Below, piece by piece: positions 62,298 through 64,000 of a stretch of 64,000 bases of DNA. Position 1 is the first letter of the stretch. Each line of letters starts with the position of its first letter. The position numbers and the translations under genes were made by a program. Location: NCBI GenBank assembly GCA_020848835.1, contig JADLHJ010000013.1, positions 55,544 to 119,543 of the forward strand. Reading direction: 5' to 3'. The notes below the pieces were generated by a model. The model made no database searches, had not been told where the DNA came from, and saw only the letters and a program-made list of their open reading frames with translations. The stretch comes from Candidatus Hydrogenedentota bacterium (GTDB lineage Bacteria; Hydrogenedentota; Hydrogenedentia; Hydrogenedentales; SLHB01).

Positions 62298-63665
62298 TTA
62301 CTTATTCAGTTCCCGGATCTTGTTCTCAATGAGGCTTCGAATCTCCTGCAACCGCTTCGGCGTTTCGGCCTCGCAGCGCATCACGAGGACGGGCGACGTG
62401 TTCGACGCGCGGACGAGGCCCCAGCCATCGTCGAATTCGATGCGTGCGCCGTCGATGTCATTGACATTAAGTTTCAAGTCTTTCTTGAAATAGTCCGTTG
62501 CCTTTTTCACGATGTCGAACTTCTTCGCTTCGGTCGTGTCGATGCGAAGTTCAGGTGTGTTGTACATCTTCGGCACGTCTGCGAAATGTTCAGACAACGG
62601 CTTCTTGCTCGCCGCGACGATTTCGAGCAGGCGCGCGCCCGCGTAGATTGCATCGTCGAAACCATACCAACGGTGTTTGAAGAACATGTGCCCGCTCATC
62701 TCGCCCGCGAGTTCGGATTTGAATTTTTTCATCGCGTCTTTGATCAGCGAGTGTCCAGTCTTCCACATCACCGGCTTGCCGCCGTGCTTGGCGATGTCCG
62801 CGTACAGCGTGCGCGAGCTCTTCACCTCGCCGATGATTGTCGCCTTCGGTTTCGCTTTCAGCACCGCGCGCGCGAACAGAATCAGCAACTGATCGCCGTA
62901 GATTACGTTGCCCTTCTCATCCACCGCACCGATACGATCCGTGTCGCCGTCATAGCCAATACCAAGATCGGCCTTCGTGCTTTTTACTTTCGCAATGAGG
63001 TCTTTCAGGTTTTCCGGCACCGTGGGATCCGGATGGTGGTTCGGGAAGGTGCCGTCCACATCGCAATACAGCGGAATCACATCGCAACCGAGCGACTTAT
63101 ACAGCGGCACGCCAACGGGACCGCCGGTACCATTGCCGCCATCCAGCACAACCTTCAGTTTGCGCTTCAGTTTGATGTCGCTCTTCACGCGCTTGAGATA
63201 TTTCGTCACGACTTCCGTGCGCGTGATCGTCACCGGCCCTTCGCCCTTCGGGAATTTCCCAGCCTCGGCGATCTTGCGCAGCTTCTGAATGTCATGTCCG
63301 TGAATCGTCGAATGTCCCACGGCGACCTTCATGCCGTTGTATTCTTTTGGATTGTGACTCGCGGTGATCATTACGCCGCCATCGACGGGCAACGTAAACA
63401 ATCCGAAGTACAGCAAGCCCGTCGGCACTTCGCCGATGTCGATCACGTTCACGCCACACGACGTAATACCGTCGATCAGCGCGTTCGCGTAAGCCTTCGA
63501 CGTCACGCGGCCATCGCGCCCGACGACAAGCGTCTTCTTCTTCAGCTTCCCCTTCATGAACGCGCAGACGGCCTTGCCCACCGTCTCGTACGTCGTTTCA
63601 TCCAGGTCTTTGCCGGCGATGCCGCGGATATCGTATTCGCGAAAAATATGCGGGTGTATCTTCAT
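62298..63665 (-). CDS. Phosphomannomutase/phosphoglucomutase
   Basis: A 455-residue cytosolic phosphohexomutase interconverting hexose 1- and 6-phosphates. The catalytic serine is S103 in TASHNPKEYNG, the metal loop is DGDTDRIG, the sugar-binding loop is GEMSGHMFF, and the C-terminal phosphate site is RASNTSPVLVMR. The N-terminus FREYDIRG is typical of the PMM/PGM class. The ATG at 63665 follows AGGGGAAG; the longer frame to 63803 lacks family resemblance. It would supply mannose- or glucose-1-phosphate for envelope polysaccharide. Confidence 0.95.
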   Translation of the reverse strand: MKIHPHIFREYDIRGIAGKDLDETTYETVGKAVCAFMKGKLKKKTLVVGRDGRVTSKAYANALIDGITSCGVNVIDIGEVPTGLLYFGLFTLPVDGGVMITASHNPKEYNGMKVAVGHSTIHGHDIQKLRKIAEAGKFPKGEGPVTITRTEVVTKYLKRVKSDIKLKRKLKVVLDGGNGTGGPVGVPLYKSLGCDVIPLYCDVDGTFPNHHPDPTVPENLKDLIAKVKSTKADLGIGYDGDTDRIGAVDEKGNVIYGDQLLILFARAVLKAKPKATIIGEVKSSRTLYADIAKHGGKPVMWKTGHSLIKDAMKKFKSELAGEMSGHMFFKHRWYGFDDAIYAGARLLEIVAASKKPLSEHFADVPKMYNTPELRIDTTEAKKFDIVKKATDYFKKDLKLNVNDIDGARIEFDDGWGLVRASNTSPVLVMRCEAETPKRLQEIRSLIENKIRELNK

Positions 63666-63760
63666 TGCTACTTCCCCTAAGCGATGGTTGAATCCCCAAG
63701 ACAATTGCAGAGAAGCGTAGCAAGCGCGTACACACCGCCGCAACGTGCCATAATACTGTC

Positions 63761-63925
63761 CGCAGATGACGCAGATAAACGCAGATTGAATGCAATCAGC
63801 CACCGATAAGGACCGATAAACACCGATTATTAGAGGCGAAACCTTGCGTATTCATCGGTGTTCATCCGCATCAATCGGTGGCAAAACACATTGCATTTGT
63901 ATTTATCCGCGTCCATCTGTCCAAT
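63761..63925. repeat. Large imperfect inverted repeat in intergenic DNA
   Basis: The left arm (63761-63827) and right arm (63853-63921) are imperfect complements: CACCGAT and ATCGGTG motifs, ATTGAATGCAAT opposite ATTGCAT, and GCAGATAAAC opposite GTATTTATC pair in order. The arms are made of variations on GCAGAT, CCGATAA and ATCCGCG words. No coding pattern is present. Related word-like sequence occurs at 10861-10889. Confidence 0.6.
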
Positions 63926-64000
63926 CCGCGTCATCCGCGTTCAAATCGGCGCTACCCGGCCAACTTCATCGGATACACGCTGTGAAACCGCGGCAGGAAA

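Noticed and set aside
62286..63680. Long open frame on the + strand opposite the phosphomannomutase gene
   Set aside because: It mirrors the real gene's codon pattern; the product is Arg/His-rich with no domain, while the minus strand carries the TASHNP and DGDTDRIG motifs.
1..64000. tRNA, rRNA, CRISPR array, prophage or transposase
   Set aside because: No cloverleaf, rRNA core, regularly spaced repeats, or integrase/transposase motif was recognised by eye; a tRNA scan could still find a missed one.

Overview
This window looks like a chromosomal segment from a heterotrophic, polysaccharide-degrading bacterium of the Planctomycetota / Candidatus Hydrogenedentota type. The evidence is three secreted DUF1549/DUF1553 proteins (two with a PSCyt1 heme domain), a DUF1501 protein, a PmoA/DUF6807 protein, four Tat-exported sulfatases, tandem Tat-type Gfo/Idh/MocA proteins, heme-bearing HEAT and beta-propeller giants, and secreted glycan-active enzymes. 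Base composition is moderately GC-rich and coding density is high. The lineage is inferred from gene families only; there is no rRNA or other phylogenetic marker in the window.

Layout. 1-2590 (+): end of a PmoA-like gene, a YfcE-like phosphoesterase and a CDF metal transporter. 2591-10485 (-): a MoxR-DUF58-DUF4129 cluster interrupted by a Ser/Thr kinase and a DUF1549/DUF1553 gene. 10486-11353: a long intergenic stretch of repeat-like words and an AT-rich segment. 11354-15050 (+): a VWA protein, a histidine kinase and a response regulator with 4-bp overlaps. 15359-17161 (+): a secreted Ig/InlB-repeat protein. 17198-19887 (-): a sulfatase translationally coupled to a PD40 beta-propeller lipoprotein, with a hairpin holding the sulfatase ribosome-binding site. 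20148-20931 (+): a small protein overlapping a nucleotidyltransferase-like gene. 20971-26271 (-): a sulfatase, an AT-rich orphan coiled-coil membrane protein and a second DUF1549/DUF1553 protein. 26330-29444 (+): an FG-GAP protein, TrmO and a purple-acid-phosphatase-like enzyme. 29489-31582 (+): an M12B-type metalloprotease with a TAA codon exactly at the end of its signal peptide. 31591-32209: a ribbon-helix-helix/MazF toxin-antitoxin operon with a palindromic operator and a probable leaderless start. 32336-40468 (+): two giant secreted multi-domain heme proteins. 40524-45540: divergent sulfatases and a GH71/99-like protein. 45620-52705 (+): a beta-helix protein, two Gfo/Idh/MocA proteins and a HEAT protein, closed by a strong terminator. 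52829-58580 (+): dienelactone hydrolase, the third DUF1549/DUF1553 protein and DUF1501. 58603-63665 (-): a saccharopine-dehydrogenase-like protein, a GH51 arabinofuranosidase and a phosphomannomutase/phosphoglucomutase.

Most of the cargo fits capture and processing of sulfated or arabinose-containing polysaccharide outside the cytoplasm. Exported sulfatases desulfate, GH51, GH71/99-like and beta-helix proteins cut glycans, Gfo/Idh/MocA proteins modify sugars oxidatively, and the c-type heme proteins have an unknown redox role. No CRISPR array, integrase, transposase, rRNA or convincing tRNA was seen. The most unusual items are the in-frame stop at the metalloprotease signal peptide, the terminator-like hairpin inside the first codons of a DUF1549/DUF1553 gene, the hairpin sequestering a sulfatase ribosome-binding site, the heme-giant pair, and several structured intergenic repeats.
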